64,000 nucleotides of DNA, taken from the NCBI GenBank assembly GCA_014871385.1, contig CM026427.1, forward strand, positions 7,073,909 through 7,137,908, written 5' to 3'. Below, piece after piece: positions 22,041 through 35,224 of the stretch (position 1 is the stretch's first letter; each line of letters starts with the position of its first letter). Source of the DNA: Ceratodon purpureus. Taxonomy: Eukaryota > Streptophyta > Bryopsida > Pseudoditrichales > Ditrichaceae. Both the position numbers and the translations under genes were made by a program. Below the pieces are notes generated by a model that was given only the letters and a program-made list of their open reading frames with translations, searched no databases and was not told the origin of the DNA.

Positions 22041-25000
22041 TCATTGGTTGAAGGCGGTAGAGTTTATGCTGTGTGTCAAGACACTCAGCTCATTCACACC
22101 ACTTTGAACGCCTGCCTGCCCAGACGTTGATCCAGAGCCACCAGACCGCACATGCATGAAGAAAATGAATAGGACCCAACTGTGCAGAAGGAATATGTAA
22201 AATGCGGCAAGGGCGCGAGCAGAGCCACTAGTTCGCAAAACTCTGGCGCCCATCAGAAAGACTGAGTCAAGCTGCCGTGCTAATTTGGACCCTGCTGTTT
22301 GATTAAGGATCGTGTCCGGGTCGGTCCCCATGAGAAAGTTTTTATCCTTTGAGCTATAAGGTTTGCTCAAACCATACTCAAGGTCGTCATCGTACGTAGA
22401 CCAATCTGTCGCAGCATTGGCACCTTTGCTGTTGCGCTTTGACGCTCTTGATTGTGCCGCAGACTTTTCAATCCTCAAAGTATTTGAGATTGTCTGCATG
22501 CATCACGACTTTGTCAGTGGGCTTTCCGAAAGGAAAAAAGAGGTTGAAGCCACCTGTAATATGTTCTCAGTGAAAACCCAAAACAATGTGCAAATATCAC
22601 ACCAAGATATAAATGGGCGCACTCTGATGATTCATTTTCTTGCTTCTGCTAATTCTTTACTTACCTCAAGCCGGAAATGAAGGGTGGCTTTCTCAGTTGA
22701 TAGAGCTTCAACCTGCATCCGAGCAAATAGCACGTAGTGCTTACACTGGTTAGGAATCTAGAAGAGACGGAACATGTGAAATAAGGTAAACAGAAGGGGC
22801 TTCCAAAGAATCTCAGAGTGATCATGAACATTAAACTCGGGCATATCATTACCTGAGACTGCTTCTGGATAAGGTGATCTGTGAGCTGGTTTAATCTCGA
22901 TTCTAGCTCAAGTTCCATAACAGAAGGCGTATAATGTGCGTCTCTTGCTAAGAAAATCTTTTCTTCAAGCTGCTTCGCCTGTTGAAAATAAATAATAATT
23001 ACTTTAGGCTCAACAGCTAAATTTCATCACGTACAGCAAAGAACAGACTGAGAGCCATGAGAGGCAAAAAGCTCGTGAGGAGCTTCGTTACGTTGATGTG
23101 CTTTGAGCATTACCAAATACTACATGTTTAACTTCATACCTTATTTTGGTACTGTTCAAGCCTAGCAGTCAGTTCTGCAAAATGTTCCTCAGCAGTTTCA
23201 CGCTCAATTTTAGAATCCTGCAATTCCTGTAACATAAGCATAGCAGAGCGAATACATAAGTCATCGAATTTTCCATGAACTCTTGAAATCTTCAAGGTTG
23301 CCACTGGAATTGAGCACGAAGAAAATTAAAGACAAACTTGCTCTAAATCTAGGTTTAGACAACCACAATCCAAGATCTGAAGAACTAATAGCAGCAAAGT
23401 ATCATCTACTAATAATAAAATGTCAGGTTGATGTAGGTTATTCACCCGCCACCCTGCTTCGTGATGGTCTCAAAATGGTTCCATGGTTCGAGCCAATCTA
23501 ATAGTTAAAAACATAGCGGGTTCCATACCTGGGGCTGGGTTGGTCTAAGACGATATTGGAGGTGCAAGATCTTTCGTTGTAGGTCTGCAGAAAAGTCACG
23601 AGTCAATTTATCATCCAATAACAAGCTATATGGAGATGGCACATAAGACAGATCGGTAGTTCTTAAAGAATCTCTACCAGATAACCAACTTCCATATCAA
23701 AACATAGGGTAACAGCTGCAAGAAGCACTAAGCCCGAGTATGCACCACTGAGCACTGTGTTGTGGTACAAGATGCACAAGAATCTCATAACATGAATTCA
23801 AGCGTCTAGAAATTAGTGGCAGGCTTCAATGATTACCTGATTGAACGATCTCCCTAGCTTCCACCTTGCTACGTGCTAAAGCCACTCTTGCACTCTGTTC
23901 ATGTAAACATTCCACTATTAACCCGAAAGTCTCATAGACGCTGGCTGTCAAAGATATACAGCAAGTATTTAAGATGCGCAGCACCCAGGGTTCAGCACGT
24001 CAGACTTCTCTGGTGCAAGTACACTTTGATTGAAAGAATATACTAGAGTAGAAAACCTGGCACAAAGAGCATACCTCATCTTCCAAATTTCTTTCCGCAG
24101 CAGCAAGTGCTTTTGCCAGCTCATGATTCTTGGCCTGAAACCACAAGTGGACAGGTTAATTGATGTCTTCGAAGGGGGGGGGGGGGGGGGGGGGGGGGGG
24201 AAGCAGAAAGAGAAGTTGAGGAAAGCCATAAAAGAAGGAAATAGAATACTGCTGATTTCAGATGATGGATACATCAATAGAATCAAATGACAGCAGTACC
24301 AACTGAATTCAAATTTAATAATGTTGAATAAAATAATTTGGCATGCCGAAGAGAACAAATAATTTTTTCCATTCTGCAGGATGCAACAGGACTCAAAACT
24401 GTCAAAATCAACCTCAAGTTGAGCTTCTTGAGCAAGTCCTTCACGGCGAGTAACAGCATGACGTTGTCTCTCAACCTCCACTGCCTCAGATACCTCCTTC
24501 ATGGTAAGGTTGAGCTCCTCTGCCTGTAAACATACAATCACATAAGCACCGAAGACGAAGAGACTTTCCAACGTTACATTCTGTGAAAGTCGATAGAACC
24601 AAACGGCAATGTAACCTGACAATTAGAATCGTCAACCATTTAAAATCATATACCATTTCATAACAAACCTGGTGATTTAGTTTCTTCCTTAGCTTCCCAC
24701 AGTCCACTTACCTCCTTGACTTGACGTTCTTCCCATTCAGCTAGAAGTTTCTCTAGATTCTTCTTTTCTTCCTCCAAGTTAGCAACTAACTCCTCACGGT
24801 CTCGTATCGCTGCCCTGGCAGCCTCAAGAGCTGCCTCCCTTGCAGCACGTCGCTCGGCCAGATCCTTTCTTCTCTCCCTCCGGCGTCTCACTCGCTCTTC
24901 ATATTCTGCAAACATCAAATTACACCATGTTCCCATGATCAACAATAAAATCTGACGTTGGAGGTGCAGTGTATGGAGCAACACGAGTTAAAGAGCTCTT

Positions 25001-27673
25001 CAATAAACAGAACGAGGTAGAGATACAAAAATCGAAGAGAAGATGAAAACCTGAATCTGATTCACTCCCACTCCCACTTTGACTCTGCTCTTCACTTCCA
25101 GATAAGCTGGAACCTTCTGAATCTTCACCACTTCCTTCGTCGTCACTATGCCTGCCAGTCTCTGAAAAGGTGAAAAAACAATACCCGATAAGTGCCAAAA
25201 ATGAAGACTAGCAAGAAACAACAAACAATCTGAGTCTCTGCGACTCATCCATTATCCAAATCCAGTGCTCATGATTAAACACAATTGAATTTGCTGTCAA
25301 AGAAATCACGTGGTCATCGAATGAGTTATCACAAATAATTTATTATTCATAAATCTTAAGATATTGAATGATAATTTCAGACCTTGAACTGTCTGAACAG
25401 CATGTGTTAGGACTCCTGTCTCTTCAGCGTTACCACGTTCATCAAGAGCAGACTCTTGGCCACCACTTTCCTGATGGTAACCATCTCCTGCTTCCATTCT
25501 GATTTTTAGCGTCTCTTTCTCATCAGCAAGGGCAACAGCATCACTGTTTGCTAATGTTGGAGCATCTCCTCCCACAATCTCGTCGATAGGGGCAGTGGTT
25601 TGTCCTAGCATCGCGTTAGGGGCATCCTCAACAATGTTTTCTCTTGCACTCACTTCCAGATTTAAATCCTTCAAACCTTCAGGGACAGAGAGCTCTAGTT
25701 CAGTAAATTCTCCATCTTGATTTGCTGGTTGAATGAATGGGTCAGCGGCTATGTCTGTGACATTAGTATGAGTGAGCACTTCCATGAGTTGCTCATTCGG
25801 GTCATGTTCTGCAGTCCCTTCCAAGACCTGTGCACCATAATCAAGTCTCCGAGGCACATTCTCAGCCTGCACACCATTTCAACAGTCAAAGCAAAAGCGT
25901 CAGAGCAGAAACCGAATGAAATCTATCAAGGTGGCACAAAATATGATAAACCTAAAAGAACCACGTGCACCAGTCAAACGGCTTGTTTAAAGGGATTACG
26001 AAAGATTTCGATCTCACCTCCTGAAGATTATCTGCTTTCGGGTGGAATCCAGATGCTCTGACTTCCGCCATGTACTTACTAGGTCCTTTTGTGCGAGAAG
26101 CTTGCACAGAAGATTGGTGTGAGGACCCTGCTCCACCGAGGCTCATTTTGGAGGCTGGTGTAGATTCGTTTGTCTCATGCGAGCTCACATAGACCTTTCC
26201 AGCTAGAATGCAAAGAGTGACGACAGATGTTAGTCACACAATATTCCAATGGCGTTACCAAACGCGGAAACCTCTATAATTAATACTAAACTAACTATTG
26301 CTACGAGTCATCGAACGATGTAGAGCAGGACTATAAGAAAAGGTAGCCGCCACAAAACAAATCTATCTTATATTTTATGTACCTGTGTGAAAAGCTCGCT
26401 GAGACCCGCCTCTGTGAACATTTTGAGCACCCCCGAAGTCGGTGCTACCAACACTGCTAGATGATCGAGTTGCTGATTGAGGTGGCATAAGGTCAGTTGA
26501 TCCCAGAAGTTCAGTCCAATCCCGTTTGCCAAAGTCATCCTCCTTAGCAGGTCCAGGGCCAGCGTCGTTATTTCTCGATCCAGCAGGTGCATGGCTTCGT
26601 TTCGAATGCCGACCTTTCCCATTACCTGCTTACGAGCATTAAACAAAGGTGAGTAAAATAAACCAGTGCGATCTAGAATCTGATCATTTATACAGATTGT
26701 CAGAAACATTCACAAGTAATACTGCAGGAGAGGATAGCCAACCTGATTGGGAAGGTAGGTTCAAGGTCTCTGATCTCGAAGACGACTGTTCCTTCTTTTC
26801 TCCACGACCAACTCTGAGTAGCTCTGGAGTAAGGAGGCTGGTGAGGTCCGAGTTAGGCTTCTCCAACTGCTCCTTTGTAATTGCTGCTTGCTGGTCAATC
26901 TGTCGCATTCCAAAGACGGCGACGCAAGATGCACGCACTCAGTACGTGACATACACAGTTACGGACCAGGTAAAAACTCCAACATTAAAGACAATCGCCG
27001 TAGATCAAAGCGACTGTTACTAGATCTAACATGAAAGGTAACGCCACAGATGGAATATGAAACATACAACCGTGATTGAATCCTAGCGCACTTCATTTCA
27101 GAATATCAAAATTGAGAAGCAACTGCAGCTTACCCTTCTCTCGTAAGGGGATCCTCACACACCGAATTCAACAGTAGATACATCACGTTCCAAAACATCT
27201 CAAAATACAAAATACTACCCTAATCGAACTCTATTTCCCTCGCTGGGGCACCACACGATGAATAAAGAATTCTCGAAGCGAGTCTAGTTATCAGCGAACC
27301 CCAGGAATCAGAACCCTAGAAGCACCAACACAACACAAAAACACTTCCTACTCAGCACATCCCTCCAGACCCCACGTCCCTCCCTTCGCAAGAGCCTCGA
27401 GACGTTAACCTTCGAAACAGACGCGCAAAAACCTAAACACCACCAATGCAACCTCACCAAAATCGAAGAAAGACCTCAAAAAAATCCACCCCGCGTACAC
27501 ACTAAAAGAGAAAACCCAGCTACACATCACCCCCATGAAAGCGAAAACGCGAAATCCGCCACAACCCAAACCAAATGCCGAGTTAAAAGCTTCACCAAAA
27601 CCAGAGATGAATCCGTTACCTGCTGCAGAAGCTGCTCCGCAGCCTTAAGACGCGACGTAAGCCAGCTCGCCAT
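22041..27673 (-). CDS. Golgin-84-like protein (plant golgin candidate 1/2 type), 15 exons
   Basis: Exons at about 27673-27620, 26899-26743, 26625-26383, 26202-26018, 25866-25383, 25161-25051, 24905-24712, 24523-24413, 24134-24075, 23894-23837, 23584-23529, 23226-23140, 22978-22853, 22712-22665 and 22493-22041 keep phase throughout and give about 808 residues. The start MASWLTSRLKAAEQLLQQ and the motif KRDWTELLGS in exon 3 are typical of plant golgin-84. An acidic Ser-rich stretch (GSGEDSEGSSLSGSEEQSQS) precedes a long coiled coil (for example AAREAALEAARAAIRDREEL). The last exon ends with a single hydrophobic anchor (ALAAFYIFLLHSWVLFIFF) near the C-terminus, as in golgin-84, a tail-anchored Golgi tether that acts in vesicle docking. 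The product is longer than the Arabidopsis forms (about 700 residues), mostly through exon 5, which is acidic and probably disordered. It is divergent from the NDK gene. Confidence 0.9.
24176..24200. repeat. Poly-G homopolymer in a golgin intron
   Basis: About 25 consecutive G bases lie in the intron between the 24523-24413 and 24134-24075 exons, just upstream (in transcript order) of the latter's acceptor, where the transcript carries C. The length is likely to be unstable between individuals or to contain assembly error. Confidence 0.85.
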
Positions 27674-28113
27674 GGCAACTCACTCACTCGATCGCAGATC
27701 CAGAGTCTCACATCTGATTTCCAAACACCCCAACCGGAACGAAGCGATTTCCGACGGATTTGCAAACCGCAGACGTGCAAAATCTGTGAAAAAAACGCCC
27801 AGAGTCGATCCCTCAAACGCAGGAACTGGTGTCATAGGATGGGGTCCACTGTTTTGCACGATGTCCGTGAGGGTCAGGGTATGGATTGCATGTTGGATCG
27901 CCATGGATCTTCGGAAACCATTACCCTTACCATGCTTGCAGCACTGGTTTCGACCCGATGACCCATCAAGGGGACATCATCCTGATGCCTGAGCCAGAGC
28001 TATAACCACGCAAACTCATCAACTTTGTCGCCCATCTTCGCCCTCAAGCCCTTCCTCTTGCGCCGCTGCTCTCCCTGCTCTCCTCTGGAGACTGATTTTC
28101 TCCTCACTTCGCC
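27674..28113. promoter_or_regulatory. Bidirectional promoter region, golgin and NDK
   Basis: The two start codons are 440 bp apart and point away from each other, so this gap must hold both leaders and promoters. It is GC-richer than the surrounding intergenic DNA and lacks a clear TATA box. Short pyrimidine stretches (CTCTCCTCTGG near 28078) precede the NDK start. Confidence 0.5.
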
Positions 28114-29569
28114 ATGGCTAACGCCGAGTGCACCTTCATCATGATCAAGCCCGATGGGGTTCAGCGCGGCCTCGTATGTCTTTTTGTTTTCTTAACCCTG
28201 AGTGTTTGGTTTCTGTCGTGTAGTGGGGTTGGGTTGGGTTGGCTGCTCAGGCGTCAGTGGTATCGTTACGTTGATTGATTGTGTTTCATGTTCTGAGGTT
28301 GTTCTCTTTCGATGTGCAGATTGGCGATATCATCTGCCGGTTTGAGAAGAAGGGGTTCTTCCTTAAAGGTGCCTTTCTTTCTCATGGTTGTGCTCTCGCA
28401 GTATTTTTTCCTGGTTGATGCTGGTAGAGTTTTGTAGGCTATGTTGGTTGTTGGAGCGTGTAGAAGGCTGTGAACGGAGACGGTGAAAATAGTTTACGGT
28501 GTCATTGAATAGTGATGTTGAGCTTTGTTCCTATTTCCGGATGTTGTTGTGAGGCGCTTCGTAATGCGAAGCGAAGGGGGATGATGAGAAGTTTTCAAAT
28601 ACCACCGAATGACCATGTGGATTATATAACTCGGCTTTCCCTGATCCCTTCGATTCATGTTATCTCTCTTGCTATTGTAGTGGAGTTTTCGATTATTACA
28701 GTAAAAGGGGAGTGATGAGAAGTTTTCAATACCACTGAACAATGATGTGGATTCTATAACTCGGCTTTCCCTGATCCCTTTACTGCCGCTGACACATAAT
28801 TATGTCAAAGATTTTGACGATATGTGATATCGGGTTTGCGAAAGGGGGTGATGCGAAGTTCGCTAAAATCACTGAACAATGATGTGGATGATATATCAGC
28901 TTTCTCCGGCCCCATTGATTGACATGGCTTCAATGGCTGTATGCAATGGCATAAGTTTCTCTTCGTAATCAAGGTCATATTATCTGGAGAGTTCCATTAT
29001 TTTTGGCTATTTTTCCGATCATCTGATGTCCATCCGTGTTTTGCTGCAGCCATGAAGATGATCCAGGTTGAGCGTGACTTCGCTGAGAAGCACTACTCCG
29101 ATCTCTCCACCAAGCCCTTCTTCTCCTCTTTGGTTGAGTACATCATCTCTGGCCCCGTGGTTGCCATGGTCTGGCAAGGAAAGGGAGTTGTTGCCACCGG
29201 CCGCAAGATCATCGGTGCCACCAACCCAGCTGCTTCTGAGCCTGGAACAATCCGTGGTGACTACTGCATTGAAGTCAGCAGGTATGACATTACTCTTTTC
29301 TCCTTCGACAAGATGTGCTAAGAAACTATACAATCATACTGTGCTGATGTCTGTTTCCGTCTTTGAAGCTCTAAGCAGCCAAAGTTTGGGCTGCATGCAA
29401 TGAGCTTGTTTATCTCAATCTGAACCTTGTTTCACTCTCGGTTCTGCCCAGGAACATCATTCACGGAAGTGACGCTGTTGAGAGTGCCCAGAAGGAGATC
29501 GCCCTCTGGTTCCCCGATGGCATCATCGACTGGCGCAGTGCCAACCACTCCTGGATCTACGAGAACTAG
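28114..29569 (+). CDS. NDK: Nucleoside diphosphate kinase, four exons
   Basis: Exons 28114-28173, 28320-28368, 29050-29281 and 29452-29569 encode 152 residues, the normal length of cytosolic NDK. The enzyme transfers the gamma phosphate from a nucleoside triphosphate to a nucleoside diphosphate through a phospho-histidine. The start [20 protein letters not shown] is the family N-terminus. [17 protein letters not shown] is the conserved core, and NIIHGSD carries the active-site His. The end [13 protein letters not shown] is the usual C-terminus. There is no transit peptide, which points to the cytosolic type. The intron between exons 2 and 3 is long (about 680 bp) and repetitive. All junctions are GT-AG and in phase. 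Confidence 0.95.
28574..28913. repeat. Threefold degenerate repeat in an NDK intron
   Basis: Units at about 28574-28650, 28705-28780 and 28841-28913 share GATGAGAAGTTTTCAA-like and CACTGAACAATGATGTGGAT-like blocks and TATAACTCGGCTTTCCCTGA. The first two are closest; the third is diverged. Period about 130 bp. Confidence 0.8.
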
Positions 29570-31139
29570 ATCATCATCCCTCAAATGCCATAACTGATTT
29601 CGGACAATTTAAAGTCTAGAAACATATGATTTTGATTGACATTTTTGAAAATAGGATTTGTAGCTTATAGTTTTGACATTACATGAGTTTGTGACGAGAG
29701 AGTTGTACTCCTCATTATACTATTTTGATTTCTACTATCTTTTGTCACCTTGCTCAAAGCTTTCAACATGTTTTTCACGCACGGGTTGGAATTAACGTGA
29801 TCTGAAATGAAATAACTTCGTGTGTGAATGATGGCTGAGTGATGCATTATTGTACGAAAACCAGATGCCTGTGGAAGGCGAAACTTCATAATCTGGCAAT
29901 TCATGTGTAGTAAAGCTGACATCAATCCTTTCCCTCTAAGCGTTTGATAGATGGATCTTGTTTTGATAACTTTATCTACCTGCACTGTTCCTGGACCAGC
30001 CACATGGTGATGTTCTCCAGGGTTGGACGATAGTAACAGTGGGAAGAGTGTTTTTATCATGAATTATTTCTGAACCTTTGAAATTTCTCTGCCTTGGAAG
30101 AACTGGAAGGATTCACTCAAATCAATAGAATTCCCAAATCAAACAAATTTGTGACAAATTCTCACTTGTGATAATACGCTAAACTGATCTCTACCAGACC
30201 TTTAACGATTCATATTACTCAAATGACATCGATGGACTATTTTCGTGGGGTATTGCTTGACTTTGGAAGATGTGTACCGGATTACTGTTAGAGAAGTCTG
30301 TTCATTGGTATCGTGAGGTTGGTTGTTGTATGGGTTCTCTACTTGTCATCATGTCAAGTACCTTGAAATCATAGTCAAAATTTTAAAATTGTATTGACGC
30401 GATTGTGAGGTTAGTCCACTAAATCTCCATTAGAATTATGTATCTTTTGATAATTTTTTATTCAAACTATTTAAATTAAAGTTAGATTTCATGAAGGTAT
30501 TTGACCTTATCCTAAATACAACATCTTTAAGACTTGAGAGTATATATTTATTGACAAAACAAAAAACTTAATATCAAGATATCACATTTTCATTAATATG
30601 ATATTTTCACCTTAGGTGTTGTATATAAAAATGATGTTTAATTCTAATTTTTTCATCTTAATTAACTTTATATGAGAGAAAAAAACTTCTTAGGATAAAC
30701 AATGATTTTAAAGAAGAATTTAATAAAAAATAGAAAACAACAAAGTAGTAGCTACAAAATAAAATAAAATTCATTAGACTATACCTTTCTTGAGACAATT
30801 TACAATATTGTGATCAAAAATTGGTACTACTACATATCTTAAACTGACATATTGTACCTTTTCACTAATTGGTACATTCAAATTACTATATACTATGGAC
30901 GACAATATTTACAATAAATCTTAGCAATTCATATCATCAAAAATATCATCTTATACTTTTGGTCTAATGTACCTTGAACATAGATACAAAATACTCAACA
31001 AAAAGAAACTTGATTCATGCTAGTTTCCTTAAAATGGAGTCAAAGTTCTTCTTGGTTCTTTGGTAATACACCATGATGAGTTCCAACAGACCCTTTTGTA
31101 TCTATTGACAACTTATTTATTTTATCCTGTTTTACCTAC
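29570..31139. other. NDK 3' flank and AT-rich intergenic DNA
   Basis: A 3' UTR is expected in the first few hundred bases. From about 30360 the DNA becomes strongly AT-rich. A 131-codon minus-strand frame at 29665-30060 lies antisense to the presumed 3' UTR, has no motif, and is not called as a gene. Confidence 0.5.
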
Positions 31140-31141
31140 TA

Positions 31142-31598
31142 CAGTCCACCCTCTATAAATGTTAACCCTCGGGAGTAGAGAAAAGTTAACATTTATAGAG
31201 GTGTTAACAATTAACAATTATGAAATCACTTTTTGGAGCAATATATAAAATGTTAACATTTATAAATGTAAGCAATTGTACAAAAGCCTTGTGAGAGAAT
31301 TCCATTTATAAAAATGCAAACCCAATCAAAACTTTGTTCAATATCAAGTTGACAAATCACGGTGAAGTATGAATCAATGGGAGAGAATGAAACTGGATGT
31401 GTAATTGTTAGCATCCATATTATGGATGTATATCATCTGTTAACATTCACAAAGTCAAATTTACAAAGAGGGGAGTACCATTTTGTTAACAGTTAACACG
31501 TTTAACATTTGTAGTGTGCAATATGTGGGGAGTAGAAGAAAGTTAACATTTAGAGAGGGTTAACAATTATGAGTGTAACATTTATAGAGGGTGGACTG
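31142..31598. mobile_element. Pogo/Emigrant-like MITE (457 bp)
   Basis: The ends are inverted repeats: CAGTCCACCCTCTATAAATG followed by TTA on the left, and the exact reverse complement on the right. Both ends are flanked by TA (31140-31141 and 31599-31600), the Tc1/mariner/pogo target duplication. The start CAGT…CCTCTATAAAT is like that of the Emigrant/Lemi pogo MITEs of plants. The interior has repeated GTTAACATTTATA blocks and no coding capacity. It lies about 570 bp upstream of the carrier start codon and may contribute promoter sequence. Confidence 0.88.
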
Positions 31599-32163
31599 TA
31601 ACCAGGTACTGGACGAAGAGCACTGGAATCTGCGAGAAATGCGATATCTGGGCACCCCACGTGGCAACCCCAAAGTGCCAGCAAGGACGCCCACAGTGCC
31701 AAGTGGCGTGCGCCCAGTTCGCCAAAACTGGAGCCTTGAGGTGCAGCCCATACGCGGCTCCATGTCCCATGTCACTTCGGAGACCGAATCATCAGCAGCT
31801 CAAGCCTCACGCCAACCTCCTCACTCCTCCCCCACCTCATTTATCTACCCAAATTATCACTGCCGATCCAACATCACACCGCAACAATTTTTCAACTTCT
31901 TCCACTCACAACAGATTTTTCATATTTTTTTCATTAATTTTTTTCGGCTTCTTTCAATCGGTGGTGGTGGTGGTTCAGCTGCTGGTGATTGATTGCATTC
32001 AACCAACTTCAGGAGCTAGTTTTGATTTGCATCCATCAGCGAAGTGGCAGTTTTGTAGCTAGTGTGGAGAGTCTTATCAGGTGTAAACTATTACAAGGAG
32101 GAAGTTGGTTTTGGTGGTTTTATTCAAGTGATCAAGCATCAGTTGCAAGCCGAGAGGAACATT
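31599..32163. promoter_or_regulatory. Promoter and leader region of the carrier gene
   Basis: Between the MITE and the carrier start. CT-rich and T-rich stretches (31810-31960) precede the leader. An in-frame upstream ATG at 32062 would add 34 residues to the carrier. Confidence 0.4.
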
Positions 32164-33633
32164 ATGGCGGAGTATGCAGATGTGAGCTATGGCAAATTGC
32201 TGAAGAAGCAGATGCTGGCGGGAGGGCTGGCGGGGATGCTAGCGGATGCGTGCATGTACCCTATGATGACTGTGAAGTCCAGGCTCATGGTGAGTTTCTT
32301 GTGTGACGGTTTTGTGTGAGAGTTTTAGTTTTGTGGAGTTTTGTGTATGTGTGTTTGAGGATTGTTGTAAGCTTACACTGTTTCTGGACGCGTTTTTCTC
32401 ATTTTAGTTGCTGGAAATCAGGTGCAAGGAGGTGCTAGCAGCAGCGGCACTGCCGCATTGTACATGTACAAGGGTCCTCTGGATGCCATCTACCAGATTG
32501 GCACCAAGGAGGGCATGAGGACGCTCTACAAGGGATTCTCAACTGTGACGCAGATTGCACCAGCTCAGGCGTTGTACATGGCTACATACCAGACTTCGAA
32601 AAGATATCTCCCAGGTAAGGCCGAGTTGATGTTTTAGTTTCCTCTCCGACATGGAGTCAATGCACTGTTGTTCTCTTTGCTTCTGAATGATAGTCATAAG
32701 GGTTGGATGTGGGATATAGGTTTGAGGATTAGGGTTATGGAAGTGTCTCAGTTTTATGAATCGTTTCTTGTTGAATTTTCCTTTGCAGGTGGAATGGACA
32801 ATCCTGTTACACAGTTTGCAGGAGGTGTGCTTGCGACTTTGGTGCAATCATCGGTGATGGTGCCAGTGGAAGTCATCAGACAAAGACAGATGATTCAAAC
32901 TGGAGGAGAAGGCTCATACACGGTAAGTTCACACAGAATCACATGACCTACAATGTGCTCAAAGAGAGTATCACATGCTATGAATCGGTTACACTCTCGC
33001 TTCTTCTTGTACATATCATAATTCTAATTGTGAGTTGGTATTGGCAATGTTTTCAGGGGTCAGTGCATGCTGTGAAGACCATTGTTGCACACGAAGGATT
33101 TGGTGCTTTGTACAGGGGCTTTCTGTTAGCTCAGCTGGTATGGGGACCTTACAACGCTGTGTATCTTCCACTTTGGGAGGCAAACAAGCGTCTCTGTGTC
33201 AGGTTATCTGGCGCTGAATCGGTTGAAAAGCTTGGCGTGCAGTATGAGCTCGGTAGCGCATTCGTGAGTTCAGCATTTGCAGCTGGCCTAACAAATCCCA
33301 TGGTAATCTTTTCACCATAATTAGGTCCCTCTCTGTCACGAATGTGAATTTATCTTTAGGAAGAATTCATGGTTAGTGATGTACGGATTGTTTGTTTGTT
33401 TTGACTCACTTTGGCGTTATTGGGTCGATCAGGACGTTATCAAGACGAGGTTGCAAGTCCAAGGGAAGAAGAAGCAGTACAGCGGTGCTTTGGATGCTGC
33501 GAAAAAGATATACGCTCATGAGGGTTACAGGGGCTTCACAAGTGGAATCACTTCGCGTATGCTCTGGGTTGCCCCCTCGGCAACCATCATGTTCACCACA
33601 TACGACCAGCTCATGAAGCGCTTGAATGTCTAA
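32164..33633 (+). CDS. Mitochondrial carrier (SLC25) family protein, five exons
   Basis: Exons 32164-32289, 32422-32614, 32789-32922, 33057-33302 and 33433-33633 give 299 residues, the standard carrier length. Three repeats are visible, each with the P-x-x-x-[KR] signature: YPMMTVKSRL, VPVEVIRQRQ and NPMDVIKTRLQVQG. GLY-like second halves follow them (RTLYKGFSTV, GALYRGFLLA, YRGFTSGI). The family moves metabolites across the inner mitochondrial membrane through six helices. The substrate cannot be told from the sequence: the first signature is atypical (Met-Met-Thr before Val-Lys), and no well-known subfamily was matched with confidence. The start at 32164 is preferred because carriers rarely have a long N-terminus; the ATG at 32062 is in frame and possible. 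Confidence 0.92.
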
Positions 33634-35224
33634 GTCCAACCACCAGGAACTCATCACAGCAACATATTCAGTTAAATCTTTGGTGATCTTTCGGCACGAA
33701 CAAAATCAAGCAGAACTAGTTTGTGCTATTCACAAACCACTAGGATATCCCTCGAGTTTCAAACATCTCGGACTCGGCTCTTCATTGACAGTGTAATTAC
33801 CAACCTAGTTCACATTCAAGGCAGAATATCAGCCTTTCCTGTGTATATGATGAAGAAAATTTATATACCCTACTTTAGGTTCTCATGGTTCTAGAATTTC
33901 AGAGGTGGAGGTAGAATAGTTCAATTCGGATTCCTGGGAAATCTCCAGCAGATTTGAACTGAAGGTAGCATAGGTAACACATTCTGGTGTCTCTGAGCAT
34001 GAATCTTCCTTGCTCACTGAAATCCCATTTTTGTAATAAAAACACTGATCGTTCGTTCCTCTATCTATCGAGCAGACATTGACAGTTGCAACGAGTTCGG
34101 CAGTGACACAGCTCAAGTAAAACGTTTCCTCTGAGAGTTGGGTCAGGATTGTAATCTCCAGACTCATGAATGAGAAGTCTGTGGCTGGATGATGGAAGAC
34201 CATCATGCCAGTCTCTGGCATCTGTCATGCTCTTTCCTTTTCCGAACAAATGATTCCTCCACTGTCTGATCGGCAGCTCAAAACCCACTGTAAAAGTTTA
34301 GTCCATGTGATGTGGAAACGTCAGTTGCCGTGCCAGCCGATTATGTTGTTCAGAAGTTGTAGGATTTGCAATCTGACGAAGAGGTGTAAGCTTTACTTGA
34401 GCGTATAGAGTATGAATGGATGGGGCACAGCATCTGGACATGCAGGGTGTCGATAGCTTATGTGGAAGTAGACGGTGACTTGAACGTGATTAGAGATTCA
34501 TTTATGTACTAAGTTGGCAATTCTAGCTGTGCATATGTTTCCGTGTGTGGACTAAATCTAGGTTTAGGGTTGTAACTGGAGCATCTAGTACCCAATATGT
34601 TGTTAAATACCGTTCTCGTTTCAGAGAATTGCGCTGAGTTTTTTCTATTTGGGCTTAATAGTGCAGTGTGTGTGTGTACATGAGATTCGGAATCAAAGTA
34701 GATTCGAAATCAATGTTTGATCATCCGCCAGACTACTGGATTGTTTTTCAAGTTCGCTGGGAGTTTGCCTGAACTCGCTAATCGTCGTTGTTGTTTCCTA
34801 GGGTACTCGAGCACAATGTCCTGAGGAAACACTTTGAAGAAATTTCGTTCGAAATCGTCTTCGTCAAGTTTCGGATTGTTGGGAACTTCTGGCAGGTACT
34901 GTTTCTTAATTATGCCTTAGCTGGTTTGAACTCAGTAGGCTCAATGTACTCTGCTTTTGCAAATTCCAATAACTCTTTCTACTTTCGGTGATACCAATCT
35001 TGAGTCCCTTTTCTAGCTTTCACTGCAATCATTCTTATCCTGTCCTTTCGTTATGTAGCCAATGTTGCACAGCTTCTTTAGTTGTACTTAGATTCAAAGT
35101 TTGAGAATGGCCATCAGACTGCTCTGTTTTCGATAATTGGTGCTATGAGTTCTGTCATGTGAAACATGTGTGATCCTACACAGGAATTTCAAAAGAAGAT
35201 ATCGACCCATCAAGGAATAGCAGC
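33634..35224. other. Intergenic between carrier and LOG-like gene
   Basis: Carrier 3' UTR and LOG-like leader. A 112-codon minus-strand frame at 33883-34221 has no motif. A GT microsatellite-like tract (TGTGTGTGTG) lies at about 34668. Nothing else recognised. Confidence 0.5.

Noticed and set aside
23405-23500. GGTTCGAGCC, a tRNA T-arm-like motif in a golgin intron
   Set aside because: No matching acceptor stem or anticodon arm could be folded around it.
29665-30060. 131-codon minus-strand frame after NDK
   Set aside because: Antisense to the expected 3' UTR, no family resemblance.
33883-34221. 112-codon minus-strand frame downstream of the carrier
   Set aside because: No motif, no splice context, lies in the presumed 3' UTR.
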